A stretch of 42,657 nucleotides of DNA from Priapulus caudatus (GCF_000485595.1 NW_014577914.1:11314-53970); one strand, 5' to 3'. Counted from the first letter of the stretch, positions 20,290-31,891 are shown. Numbers and translations: made by a program. The notes: generated from the letters alone by a model not told the origin.

Positions 20290-21492
20290 ATGCAACTGTC
20301 TAATTACTCCATCCTGGATTATCTCACGACAGTAGAGAACACTACAGTGATATCCAGCAATGAGCAGCAGCAAGAATCTAATACATTTGAGGTAAAATAC
20401 GGAAGTATATTTGCTTCGTTTGTATTTGTTGTTGCAATAACAGTAGTGATTTTAGATACTCTTATAATCGTCGTATACGTACGGTTCAACTTTCTTAGAA
20501 CGCAAAAGAACTACTTCATCATTAGTTTGGCGTGCGCTGATATTTCATTTATTCTGCTATATATATCAGCCATGGCGATTGGCACAGTTATATTATCCGA
20601 TGAGCTCAACCCAGGTCCTCAGAAGATCCACTGCGTCATGATGGTTTTCGTCAGCTGCGTAACATTTAGCGCTTCGGTGCTGTCGATTGGACTTGCGACG
20701 TTGGACCGCTACATAGCTATCGTCCATCCGTTTCGCTACAACCAGCTGATGACTCCTAGAGCAGCGAAACTCATGGTGATGTCCGTCTGGCTGTATACAA
20801 CTGTGGTCGGTTCAGTGGCAGGAGCTCAGGCATTTACACGTTGGCGCCATGGAGACTTGTGTCTTATTGATAAGATAACCACTAAGGCGTTCAGCTGGTA
20901 CGTAGCTTCCAACTACGTGGTCGTGTTACTGTTCATGACGTACGCCTACATCGTTATAGGTCGGGTCATGGTTGACCACAGCCGACGTGTTGCCGCAGCA
21001 ACAAATCAAGCGCAGCTTCAACACCTGTCCAGCCTTGCTGGAACGTTTAAAGCAGCCAAACTCATTTTGACTGTCGTTGGCGTGTCTTTTCTGCTACTAG
21101 GTCCCAAAATTTTATACATGTGTCTGGTCAAGTCATTTGAGGACACACACTCGCGGTTGCTCTCTACTCTGAACCAGCTACGCCTTTTTGGCATTCTTGC
21201 GAACTTGCTTCTGAACCCTATCATGTACTTCATGAAGTATGACGAGTTTAAGGAAGCATTAAGGAAGCTTCTCGGTAGGTACAGAGCAAATGTTGAACCA
21301 GCAACAAGATTCACTCAGCGCACGGCTGGAAATGCGTCTCACACAGATGGACATGTATCGGAGTTAGGGCAGCTGCCACGGCACGGAAGACAGGAGACAC
21401 AGGTAGAGGTCCAAGCAATATGCGATGATAAACTGAGGACGGGAAGAAGAAGAGAGGTGGCAGAAGCATTAGAAGATGTATACGTCAGGTAA
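20290..21492 (+). CDS. Class A GPCR, 400 aa, close paralog of the 17637 gene
   Basis: Single-exon seven-helix receptor sharing nearly all its sequence with the neighbour. DRY, the ECL2 cysteine (DLCLID), NPIMY and helix 8 are kept, and the TM1 Asn is again Asp (VILDTLII). Differences: six net extra hydrophobic residues in TM2 just after the conserved Asp (CADISFILLYISAMA versus CADMLSAMA), acidic changes in the N-terminus (NTFEVKYG), and CAA in place of the neighbour's stop, which adds 32 residues. The last residues (VR) and the TAA come from the inverted segment. A good splice-donor-like string CAG|GTAAAT lies exactly at the end (from about 21486), so an alternative spliced tail cannot be excluded. 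Confidence 0.92.
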   Translation: MQLSNYSILDYLTTVENTTVISSNEQQQESNTFEVKYGSIFASFVFVVAITVVILDTLIIVVYVRFNFLRTQKNYFIISLACADISFILLYISAMAIGTVILSDELNPGPQKIHCVMMVFVSCVTFSASVLSIGLATLDRYIAIVHPFRYNQLMTPRAAKLMVMSVWLYTTVVGSVAGAQAFTRWRHGDLCLIDKITTKAFSWYVASNYVVVLLFMTYAYIVIGRVMVDHSRRVAAATNQAQLQHLSSLAGTFKAAKLILTVVGVSFLLLGPKILYMCLVKSFEDTHSRLLSTLNQLRLFGILANLLLNPIMYFMKYDEFKEALRKLLGRYRANVEPATRFTQRTAGNASHTDGHVSELGQLPRHGRQETQVEVQAICDDKLRTGRRREVAEALEDVYVR

Positions 21493-21909
21493 ATACGGTA
21501 GGGGATTTTTCTTGCGACAATATATCTCTGTCATTCATCGACAAGCCCACACGCCTCCTACACACGATACCTGACATATCGTACATATAGCTAACATACA
21601 CTACGCGTGACACATGCATTAACGCGTTTGATAGATGCTCTACAACTTTGTCTGTCTACCTTAATTGTTTGGCTCGACTCTGCTGCACGTATTTATTTTG
21701 CATTTTTGTCCGTCCTCTGTTTCCCTATTTCTTGCTATATTGGGCTGTCCTTATCAGTCTGTCAAGTATCCATCTGCATTACACGTCTCGTCTTCTCCAT
21801 CTGTTACCTCTCTCTCTTTAGTCGCCAGCTGTCTTTCTCCGTGAGAAAGCTGTTCTACTGCACGTTTCTCCAGTCCTTCTCCATCTGCAATGTCTTCGAC
21901 TACTCTATG
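21481..21909. repeat. Inverted copy of 18810-19253
   Basis: Reverse-complement match over the whole length with scattered differences. It supplies the stop codon and 3' flank of the 20290 gene. Open frames read here are the antisense of the old tail and flank. Confidence 0.9.
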
Positions 21910-22735
21910 CGCGTCGTGTTTATCGTCTTACACTTATACTTGGAGTTATACACTTATTGATGGAATCATTATTATGAAACGGCTTCTATGCGTCTTTCTG
22001 CTGTTGGACCTCGTTATCGTAAAGAGCGTTACACTTGCTGTTATATTGTATTATTGTGTTGTTATAATGATATCAGATGTCCACACAGTAGCATGGTAAT
22101 CATAGAGCTCATTGCTGTTCCTGTGTGTATACGGCTATAATACTCCGGTCATTGAGCGCGACAGTCGCAATCGTGCCGACGTGGACATTGTATTCGAAGC
22201 AAGTGAGACCACGTAGCTCACTCTAAGCATTTGCTCACTGTTGCTCACTGTTGAGACAAGCATTTGCTGCCACTTATGCAGACAGTGAGGTAGGGTTGAT
22301 CGCCAACCACGGCTGCACGCGTGTACCCGCTAAACTGCGCGATGTATTACCGTATGTGCTGTCGCGAAAAAAATTGTTGCTGTTCGGCTGCTCTAAATTT
22401 TTTATTACCTATCACACTTATGTGCCATTATTATCGCCTGTCAATGATGTTATTCGCGCCTCTAATCTGGAGACACTAAAAGGTAGATGTGTTCTTGTGG
22501 GACTTGTACTACTTGTCGAATTTGCCTCGATGTGCGCATATTCTACAAGGTGTTTTCAAGCGACCTCACTCCTGAATTAGAGCACAATGCAGCTACGTCT
22601 CCCTGCATCGTTCTCCACTAGTGTAATCCACTATCGTACCTATTCGTAAAAATGCATTATATGTAATTGGTATTAAAAAAACATTGAGTTGTGTTTATTA
22701 CGCACAGTGTCGTGACTGAGCGGCATACGCCATGT
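21910..22735. other. Spacer block, duplicated at 19254-20079 and (right half) 24414-24920
   Basis: No convincing gene. From 22240 it is closely matched by 24414-24920. Short frames such as 22251-22580 are shared in part but have no recognisable domain and are disrupted in the other copies. Confidence 0.55.
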
Positions 22736-23183
22736 TATTCATGTCTTCTCATCATTTCTGTTAAGCCTGTCATACTGTAGTATTTCTAGCACTGTTCAGT
22801 TCTTGTTGTGCGCGGTATTTAAGCTGTTCAGCTTGGCTGCGGTTCGGCTCGTTTACATTATGTTTTAGTCATGTGACTCGCGGGTTTCCTTGTCGCGGTA
22901 TAAAAGCGTCTGTTGTGCGCTCGCGCATTTCTTTCACAATGCACCATACATTGTGTGTATAAGTGTTGTCTCTTGGTTCTCGCTTAATTTCTTATAATTT
23001 GAATCTTTGTTATATAACGTTGGATATAGTAAACATTACATGAGATGAGCGACGTAATATTTAGTGTGCATTATTTTGTATTTACAGTTTTACCTGCACG
23101 TGTGCAGCTACGCACGTGTTGAGTAATAAATTTGGAGATATCAAAAAGATGCCGAGTTGAGTATTGGTTATCACACACGGAAC
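22736..23183 (+). mobile_element. Candidate solo LTR
   Basis: This segment is absent from the homologous block at 24414-25215, which has about 70 bases of other sequence here. It contains a TATA box (TATAAAAG, 22899-22906) followed 220 bases later by AATAAA (23125-23130), the U3-R-U5 order of an LTR, and plausible TG...CA ends (tgtcatactg near 22769, ttatcaca near 23170). No target duplication could be fixed, so this is tentative. Confidence 0.35.
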
Positions 23184-23394
23184 GATGTCATTATTGATCA
23201 TTTGTTATTATTAACCCCTGCTACTATATTATATATTGTTACGAAAACGCTTGCTACAAATTGTGTTAATTTGGTTATTTTATCTCGTTATCGTCCTTAT
23301 AGTGTAAACCGCTGTAAAATTCGCATGTCTAATAAACACGTACATAAAATATAATAATGCGTGCAAGTCACTATGTGTAAAATGGAATATAAAG
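23184..23394. other. Right part of the duplicated spacer block
   Basis: Matches 24985-25200 closely (ttgttattattaacccc..., ttcgcatgtctaa). No gene is supported. Confidence 0.5.
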
Positions 23395-24332
23395 GAGCGG
23401 CGCCAGATGCTGTGGAGCAGATGCCTGACACGGAAGGACATGAGACAAATTCAGTAAAATATTTGCCTGATGAAGATTGATGGGTGGCAGCTAACGAAAG
23501 AGCGGTGACAGAGGTGGAAGACTAGATGTGTAACGTAGATGCAGGCTTGACAAAGATAGAGAAGCCAGCTACAACTTCATAGCTTTAAAAAATTATGCAG
23601 ACTTTATTTACTGAATTACGAACTTTAAAAAATGTAATCGCTTAGACGACAGTGTAGTTTCCATCAAGGCAATTGCGTTACGCTGCTAGAAAATCGGTTG
23701 CACGATCTGCATCATGACTAGGTTAAGCGACAATACAAACACCGTGAAAACCTACAACGAGAATGAACGTCAAAACCTGAACTAATATTATAACAGATTA
23801 CGAAAGATTGTGCGTCAACAGTGTCTCTAACGTATTACTTGTTGATTGAAACCTTCTAAATGTAATTTTCTGTTTCTGGCCTAATGGTGTCTTTTGTTAG
23901 ATGCAATTCCCGTGTTTCGCGCAAACCGCCACAAAAATAACTTCGTCCTTTCATAAACCGCATCTTACAATGTTGCTAGCTGTTAATTCATCGCACACGC
24001 CTTTGCTATCACGCAATGACGTGTGATTCAATGTATCACCCACGTGACTTTTTCGAGCAACACTACCTCGTAGGAAAGATTTAGTCAGTGGAGTAAAACA
24101 GAGTGACAGGGCAAGTGACTGTGCAGTAGCGAAGCGGCACGTTGGTGATTACAACACCAGCTAAAGACAACGCTCACAGAATACAGAGGCAAGACAACGA
24201 AGGGAAGCGAATTACAATGGTAGATGAAGTGACGATGGTAGTAGACTGAGATTCATAGTAGCAAGCACGGCGAGACTGAAGAACAAAGCAAAGTTAAACC
24301 GAATATGAAAGCACAAAATATATTATTGTGGG

Positions 24333-24395
<63 letters not shown>

Positions 24396-24403
24396 GGAGG
24401 GAG
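23395..24403. repeat. Copy of the inter-receptor spacer also at 32150-33176 and 38687-39698
   Basis: Begins ggcgccagatgctgt and runs to a (GA)n tract, as at 38687-39698. In the other copies this block links an MQLSNYS-type gene to an MEPRN-type gene. Here it is cut by a 10-N gap, so a downstream MEPRN-type receptor may be missing. Confidence 0.85.
24337..24403. repeat. (GA)n microsatellite ending at an assembly gap
   Basis: About 55 bases of GA followed by gagggaggg and ten Ns (24404-24413). Confidence 0.95.
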
Positions 24404-24413
24404 NNNNNNNNNN

Positions 24414-25215
24414 TTGAGACAAGCATTTGCTGCCACTTATGCAGCCAGTGAAGTAGGGTTGCTCTCAAACCACGGCAGCACGCGTGTACCCGCTAAACTG
24501 CGCTATGTATTACCGTATGTGCTGTCGCGAAAAAAATTGTTGCTGTTCGGCTGCTCTAAATTTTTATTACCTATCACACTTATGTGCCATTATTATCGCC
24601 TGTCAATAATGTTATTCGCGCCTCTAATCTGGAGACTCTAAAAGGTATATGTGTCCTTGTGGGACTTGTACTACTTGTTAAATTTGCCTCGATGTACGCA
24701 TATTCTACTCTACATCTCTTCTCTATATCTATATAGTGTTTTCAAGCGACCTCGCTCCTGAATTAGAGCACAATGCAGCTACGTCTCCCTGCATCGTTCT
24801 CCACTAGTGTAATCCACTATCATACCTATTCGTAAAAATTCATTATATGTAAATGGTATTGAAAAAAACATTGAGTTGTGTTTATTACGCATAGTGTCGT
24901 GACGGAGCGGCATGCGCCATCTGTGAACATGGATTACTGTGTTTCATATTTTACTATCAGGGGTTAAAAAGGACAAAGTGTCATTATGTCATTATTGACA
25001 ATTTGTTATTATTAACCCCCGCTACTATATTACACATTGTTACGAAAACGATTGCTACAAATTGTGTTAATTCGGTTATTTTACCTCGTTATCGTCCTTA
25101 TAATAATAATCTCTATATCCTTATAATCTATAATGTAAACCGCTGTAAAATTCGCATGTCTAACAAACAAGTACATAAAATATAATAATGCGTGCAAGTC
25201 ACTATGTGCATAATT
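24414..25215. repeat. Second copy of the 22240-23390 spacer block without the LTR-like insertion
   Basis: Starts exactly after the gap with ttgagacaagcatttgc as at 22251 and ends at gcgtgcaagtcactatg as at 23360. It has a roughly 30-base insertion near 25100. Confidence 0.85.
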
Positions 25216-26959
25216 GTGTAATTGTGTATAATGTGTAAGTTACTATATTATGCATGTAGTATTCGTGATTCCATATTATTACGCGATGTTATGCCCAATG
25301 TCAAGTACATAATATTATATTATATATAATGCGTTACGCTCCGTAGCATTAGAACAAGTCCCATATCTACACCACTCCAAGCACACGTTGTAATGGAAGG
25401 AACTACAGATACACATGGATTAGTATGCGTTGCAATCATATGAATCTTATGCGTTCCTATTTGCTGACGGTTATACTATTAGTTACTAGGTGTAAACGCG
25501 CGATATTTCCGTGTTCACCGCATTGGAAGCGAGAGTCGTGACCGTATCGTTGGAAAAAGACTTGAGTTGATAGATAAACGCGGCCGATTGCGCTCTATTC
25601 TATACATGTTACCGTTGCTATTGTGATGAGAAAAACAGCGATTGTAGGGGTGATCATTGACTTGGGCTATTGCATTTCATTGAGGCTATCGCTACACCTA
25701 CCTGTGCAGATAGAATGTTTGAGACAGGGATACTTCTGGACTCTCCCCGGCAATCACAAAACATTAATTCCATCCCTGAACTACCAGTGTCCGGTACGTA
25801 GCAGTGCACGATATATATGAACATATATTAGGTACAACGTCTGCGACATGAGTAGGAGAATGATCATGATTAACAAATAGACGCTCTGAGCTAAGTAGAA
25901 TAAATTAAAGAAGTAAATCTATCGGCGTCGGTTTCCGTATGGTGTTGTTCAGTAAAGGCTCAATCACACATTCAGGATTTTTACTGCAGTCCATTATAGG
26001 ACCATTCCCGATTAAAATTTATCAAAAGTCTGATCAAGATCCTGTGATTCGTGGCGGGAAATTCAAACTTTATTAAAAATGTGTAAAAACCATTTGAAAT
26101 CACGGCAACAATCAGCATATTGTTCAGGAGCGTCGCCGATTCAGTAGCTGTTTGCAGCTGAATTTCGTTTCCGATTCTCGCCAGTTCTCAATCGATTCTG
26201 ATCCGATTTGTATCTTTCGGCATGGTAAAGAAAACGGACCAAATCTGTACGGCAGTGTCCGATTCTCGCCGATGCGATTCCGACAAGAGATCAGACGTGA
26301 CCGACAGGTGAACGGGCGCTGACGAAAGAGACATCCGTTAGATTGCTGGACGGCGAATCCTGGACTCAAGTCGGCAAGAAAGGCAATGAAAAATTTCGGC
26401 AGCCAGATCATGGCCCGTTCATCTTCACGACAGCGTGCCCGATCCAGACATCTGTCGACGCGAACGCTCAAGCAACACAGAGACAGTTGTTCGAGATTTT
26501 GATCCGATGCGAGGGCAGAATCTGTCAGCGACATAGTCACGATTTTGATCGCGATAAGCAGTAGGATCTGTCACGACATAGGTCACGATTATAGATCGAC
26601 TAGACAAAAATCGGGCTGAGTTTCCGCGAATGTTACGGGACGCACTAATGCGGAGTGCTTTGGGGCCGACCTCTCCGGACCATTCCCGATGCGTAGGACT
26701 CTGTTACGAACGTATACGACTGCGGTTCAGACAATGATAGGACATTCCAGATCATTGAGGATAGTAATTGGCCGACTTTTCCACTTTTCGGTGTCCGTGG
26801 CGGTCTGTTGTCTCAAACGGGAGCCATAATCGGACTGTGGAACGCCGCATACGAGAGAAATAGATCGTTGAAAGATTAGTTACACGTTGCTGTGCGGTTA
26901 CTATGTCCTTAATCTGTCACGGTTGCCGGGCTGAGTCTGGATCATTGGTATCATTTCTA
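25216..26959. other. Gene-free unique stretch
   Basis: No receptor or element homology is visible. The phrase ggaccattcccgat occurs at about 26001 and 26683, and cgattctcgcc recurs near 26173 and 26262, hinting at old duplicated material. A 138-codon minus-strand frame (26124-26540) has no recognisable domain. Confidence 0.4.
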
Positions 26960-28061
26960 AAGGTGAGCTTGTGAATAGGCATCACATATAAAAACGAAGT
27001 CTCGTCATCACACATGACATAAACTACTGGGCCGGTATGGTAGCAGTATAGCGGTCTAATCTGGGTTCCGGCGCAACGCACAGTATGCTGAGAAAAATAC
27101 GAGGCATTTCACTGAAATTATTAAATATAGCATCAGCTAGTGAGAACAAATCTGTCGAGGGTAGCTACAAGCCAAGGCCTTTTTATCTTATAAAGTGACA
27201 TGTTGTGTATAGACATGTTGTTACGCTGCAAGTCGCCTTTAAACTATTGTTTTATTGATATAGCAATCTGCCCATCCCGCAGGTACTGCATGGGCATGCG
27301 CAACTCTGTAGGCCATACAGGTACATAACTTTTTTTTAGCTGTTCATGTGATAGGAATGTACTTTTTCCGGATAGCATGCAGAAACCGCAGCTGAGCGTA
27401 ATAATTAAATTAAACGAAATGACGATGTTCTTTGCTGTTACCCGCTTATCGATTCAGTTTTTACTTCCGAGGCCCAGGGCTGTGTAGGCAATTGCGAAGG
27501 GGCGTTACAGCAAAGACATGTCATTTCGTTTAATTTTAATTATTATGCCAGCTGGGTTTTTCTGATGCTATCCGGGAGGTACATTCATCACATGAAATCT
27601 CCATATTTTAATTGTGTTTAAGGCATCAATCATGGTCGTTGCCGTACCAATGAGGCAAGAAGGACGTGAGATCAGTTTTTTGCACAGCATGGTTTGTCTG
27701 AAACGCGCGTAAATACTCTAAAACGATATTGCTGCTGTCCGCCTCAACGTCTTGTGAAAGTGTCATCGATTAAAAGCAGAAGAAAAACGCATGCTTGCGT
27801 ATAGAGACCCAAGTACACCCCGCCGAGTTATTAAGGTCGAAAACGCGGAACAGCGTGGTCAGATCTCAGTAATGCAAGGCTGCTGAGATATGCTATCTTA
27901 GACTATGGCAGTCAGCGGCAGAACCCTGGCAGAGTTGCAACAGACACGAGGAGGAAAACATATCGGCTGGTAGGTCGTGCAAGTGACAACTCTAAAAGCC
28001 AGAACTGCGGACGAAGCACACAAACCTGTGCAGAAGAACGGATGTGATCTAGAGGCTCAAC
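26960..28061. other. Upstream block plus leader of a receptor locus, indel-rich copy
   Basis: Homologous to 16831-17636 and 35390-36614 but with frequent one-base insertions. It includes an extra inverted duplicate (27338-27447). No gene is present. Confidence 0.7.
27338..27598. repeat. Inverted duplication, arms about 100 bp
   Basis: 27338-27447 is the reverse complement of 27499-27598 (cacatgaaat ... gcgttacagcaaag read backwards). The other two copies of this block carry only the forward arm. Confidence 0.8.
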
Positions 28062-29104
28062 ATGCAGCTGTCTAATTACTCCATCCTAGATTACTCACGA
28101 CAGTGAAAACACTACAGTGAATCTCGCAACCGGTGATCCAGCAGCAAGCAATCTTAATAACATTTTGCTGTATCGGACGTATGAATTACTTGCGTTCGTA
28201 TTTGTTGTTGCAAGTAACTATAGCGATTTTAAATACTCTTGATAATTGTCGTATTTGGTACGGGTCGACTTCCTAGAAGCCAAAAAAATTAATTACTTGC
28301 TTTAGTCATTAGTTTTGGCGTGCGCTGAACGTTAATATGCAGCGATGGTAATTGGCCACAGCTGATATTAATCAAGAGTCTATGCAATTCATATATATAA
28401 TATATATGTTGATAGAACCCCTGATTAGTTATCGGAATGAGTCAACGCCGGCTCCTCAGAAGATCCAATGCGTTCATGGTGGTTTTCGTCGGCTGCATAA
28501 CTTTTGGGCTTCGTGGGCTCGTCGATTGGACTTGCGACGTTGAGCCGCCTCACATAGCTATCGTCCATCGCGTTTCGTTACACCAGCTGATGACTCGCTA
28601 GAGCAGGGCGATATAACTCATACGGTGATGATCCGTCTGGCTGTATAGAAGTGGTTATTGCCAATGTAGGCATGGTTAAGGTGCTCAGCAGTTTGGCCGC
28701 CATGCGGTGCCATGTATTAGTGTGGTTGTTGATATCGCTACGAGCAATGAGCACACTGGTATAATAGTTGCTTATAAATATATAGGGTTGGTATTTGCCG
28801 GTCATCACATACAGCCGTACGCCGTTATAGGGTCGGATGCATGGATTGACCACAGCGCCGACGTGTTGCCGCAGGCAACAGATCAAAGCTCTCTTGTACA
28901 ACTGTCGGCAGCGCTTGCTGGAAGTTTAGAGCACGCCAAACGATCGTCCTGAACGTGACGTTGGACCGTGTCTTTCTTGCTGGCTTAAGTCCGCCACCGC
29001 TTCTACATATGGTTTGCTTTCGAGCTTTGACGGAATACACACCGCAGATCGCGCGCTATTTTGGGCGGCCTTAATGCGCAAAGGACAGCAATTTTCGTGA
29101 CATG
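28062..29104 (+). pseudogene. MQLSNYS-type GPCR locus, indel-ridden and cut at an N
   Basis: The ATG at 28062 opens MQLSNYSILDY, after which single-base indels break the frame repeatedly. TM1, TM2, TM3 (tcgtccatcgcgtttcg) and TM5-TM6 are recognisable in nucleotides. From TM4 on it most resembles the pseudogene at 16250-16650, and before that the 37398 gene. It stops at the N at 29105 before TM7. The pattern (insertions, few substitutions) suggests raw-read errors, so whether the underlying gene is intact cannot be judged. Confidence 0.7.
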
Positions 29105-29105
29105 N

Positions 29106-30138
29106 TACTCCCATTCTACCATTGCTACCATTGCTACCCATTCTACATGATGCTGCCTTGCGTAAATACACAATATAGATAGGAATTGTATCGCTCATAT
29201 TACGTACCTGTGTATCTGTGCACAATGGCGCGCGTGTGGCGACATTGTGTGCTGTCAATAAGTATACGAACAGCGACCGAGTAGAATTATTGAGCGATAT
29301 AAAACAAAACAAAACATAAAAACATTGGCAGCAAATTGAATTCGTATTCATTTACAAGAATTTTATTATTGAAACGACGTAGGCGCATGTGTGCGGTGTT
29401 CAACGAACAATGTAGAACGTGCAACGTACAACGAACAATGTTGAACGTGCAACGTACAACGAACAATGTACCACGTGCAACGTACAACGAGCAATGTAGA
29501 ACGTGTAACGTACATCGAACAATATAGAACGGGAAACGATCAGTGTAGGATGTACAACATCAACGAACAATATAGAACAAGAAAGAAACAATGAACAACG
29601 CTGAACGTGCAACGAACAACGTAGAGCGTGCAACGTACAGCGGACAATTTAGAACGGGAAACGTTTAACGAACAATGTACAGCGTACAAGAACAAACAAT
29701 GTACAACGTGCGACTATCGACGAGCAATGTAGAACGTGCCACGTACAAAGTGCACGAGGAAGTACCGCGAACAACTATCAGTGTGTGGAGCGGGGGATGT
29801 GCGGCACAGAACGGACAAGGAAGGACGTGAACTCGTGGGGCACCTATCGCTGACGCTGGACATGCGGAGGAGCACTGCCGCCGCATGATACTCAGGTAAT
29901 ATCAAGAGCTAATAACACCTCTTAGTACGGTATAATTAGCTCTTAGTAATGTGGGTAAATGTTTCTCAATATCTGACATACACTGTCAACCAATAGCTGG
30001 CATTAATTCCTTTATCCTACGCCAATCTATGGTAGCAACTCCCTTAGTCGTTGACAGATTATGGCACCACTCTAAAAACTATGAAAACGCACAGCTACCC
30101 GTGTCTGAGTTGAGTCTATTATTATTATTATTATTATT
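29106..30138. repeat. Copy of the block at 41739-42657
   Basis: Starts at tactcccattctacc directly after the N and stays closely similar to 41739-42657, including the 28-bp minisatellite. The last 120 bases extend past what the window shows of the other copy and end in (TTA)n at 30117-30138. No gene is seen. Confidence 0.85.
29399..29760. repeat. 28-bp minisatellite
   Basis: About twelve degenerate units of caacgtacaacgaacaatgt plus agaacgtg, decaying towards the right. Long frames on both strands are by-products. Confidence 0.9.
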
Positions 30139-30794
30139 TTGCTGAACACAAAACCTAATTCTGTCAATCCTGTCCGCCGCAAAACTCAATTTTGTGAACA
30201 CAAAACTCAATTATGTCAATCCTGTACACAAAACTCATTTGTAACAACAAAACTCAATTCTGTCAATACCGGTTCCTCAAAACTCAATTTTGTAAACACA
30301 AAACTCAATTCTGTCAATCCGGTTGCCACAAACTCGATTTTGTTGGCACAATATGGCACACGCATGTAAAAAGGGCTACCATTGGTCAGAAACTGGGCTG
30401 GAGAAATGTGTCATGGTCGCCATCTTGGTTTCTTCTGACCAATGGTAGCCCTTCTTACATGCGTGTGGCCATATTTGGGCAACAAATCGAGTTTTGTAAA
30501 CGGATTGGACAGAATTGAGTTTTGTGTTTACAAAATTGAGTTTTGTGGGACAGGATTGATAGAATTGAGTTTTGTGTTCACAAAATTGAGTTTGTGGGAC
30601 AGGATTGACAGAATTGAGTTTTGTGTTCACAAAATCGAGTTTTGTGGGCAGGATTGACAGAATTGAGTTTGTGTTGCACAAAATTGACTTTTGTGAGACA
30701 GAATTGAGTTTGTGTGCACAAAAGTGAGTTTTGTGAGACAGAATTGAGTTTGATAGACAAAATTGGCCCTGTCGATGCAATGGCGCCCCGTACG
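30139..30794. mobile_element. Left-truncated, indel-rich copy of the fold-back element
   Basis: Matches 36690-37322 including the central palindrome and a noisy right terminal repeat (atggcgccccgta), but the left terminal repeat is missing. The right flank (cggcaagtgacaactc) is the same receptor leader as at 37323. Confidence 0.85.
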
Positions 30795-30868
30795 GCAAGT
30801 GACAACTCTAGCAAACTGCGGAAGAATACAACAACCTGTGCAAAGAACGATTGGTATAGAGGCTCAAC

Positions 30869-31891
30869 ATGCAGCTGTCTAATTACTCCATCATGGATTA
30901 TTCACACAGTAGAGAACACTACAGTGATATTCGGCAGTGAGGCAGGCAGCAGCAATCTAAATACAATTTACGGTAGTTGGACGTGTAATTACTTCGTTCG
31001 TATTTGTTGTTGCAATAAACAATAGCGATTTTAAATATTATTATAATCGTCGTATACGTACGGTTCGGCTTCCTTAGAACGCAAAAGAACTACTTTATCA
31101 TTAGTTTTGGCGTGCGCTGACATAACAACAGCGATGGTGATTGCACAGCTATATTAGACACGATGAAGTTCAACCCGACTCCTCAAAGATCCAATGCGTC
31201 ATGGTGTTTTTCGTCGGCTGCGTAACATTTAGCGTTTCGGTGCTGTCGATTGGACTTGCGACGTTGGACGCTACATAGCTATCGTCCATCGTTCGCTACA
31301 CACCAGCTGATGACTCCTAGAGCAGCGAAACTCATGGTGATATCCGTCTGGCTGTATACAACTGCGGTCGGTTTAGTGGCAGGAGCTCAGGCATTTACAC
31401 GTTGGCGCCATGGAGAGTTGTGTCTTATTGATAAGGAAACGCTAAGGAGTTCAGCTGGTATGTGTCTGCCAACTACGTGGCCGTTTGCTGTTCATGACGT
31501 ACGCCTACATCGTTTAAGGTCGGATCATGATTGACCAGCCAACGAGTTGCCGCAGCAACAGATCAGCGCAACTTCAACAACTGTCCAGCCTTACTGGAAC
31601 GTTTAAAGTAGCCAAACTTATTCTGGCTGTCGTTGGCATGTCTTTCTTGCTGCTTAGTTCCCACACTCATACAAGGCTTTCGGCGCTTTACGGAATAAAC
31701 ACACTCGCAGCTGCTCGCTATTTTGCGCCTAATGCGCAAAGGAACCATTATTCGTGAACATGCTCCTGAATCCTATCATGTACTTCATGAAGTATGACGC
31801 GTTCAAAGTGGGCAATAAGAAAGCTCTTGGCAGGAACACAGCAACTGTTGGACAACAACACGTCTCCGCACAGCAGGGAACGAACGTGTAG
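30869..31891 (+). pseudogene. Indel-ridden copy of the 37398 GPCR gene
   Basis: Same start, same stop context (aacgtgtag), and nearly no substitutions against 37398-38423, but many single-base insertions and deletions. Examples are gtgaggcaggcagcagcaat for gtgagcagcagcagcaat, and ttggacgctac for ttggaccgctac in the DRY codons. No reading frame survives for more than about 90 codons. The most economical explanation is uncorrected long-read sequence of the same or a near-identical gene. Confidence 0.8.

Noticed and set aside
26124..26540. 138-codon minus-strand frame as a gene
   Set aside because: No domain, low-complexity recurrence of cgattctcgcc in the DNA, and no support from a second copy.
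30139..30814. Open frames with repeated KLNSVNP / KTQFC words, both strands, also at 36657-37399
   Set aside because: They arise from the tandem words of the fold-back element arms. All frames and both strands give similar readings, so they carry no coding signal.
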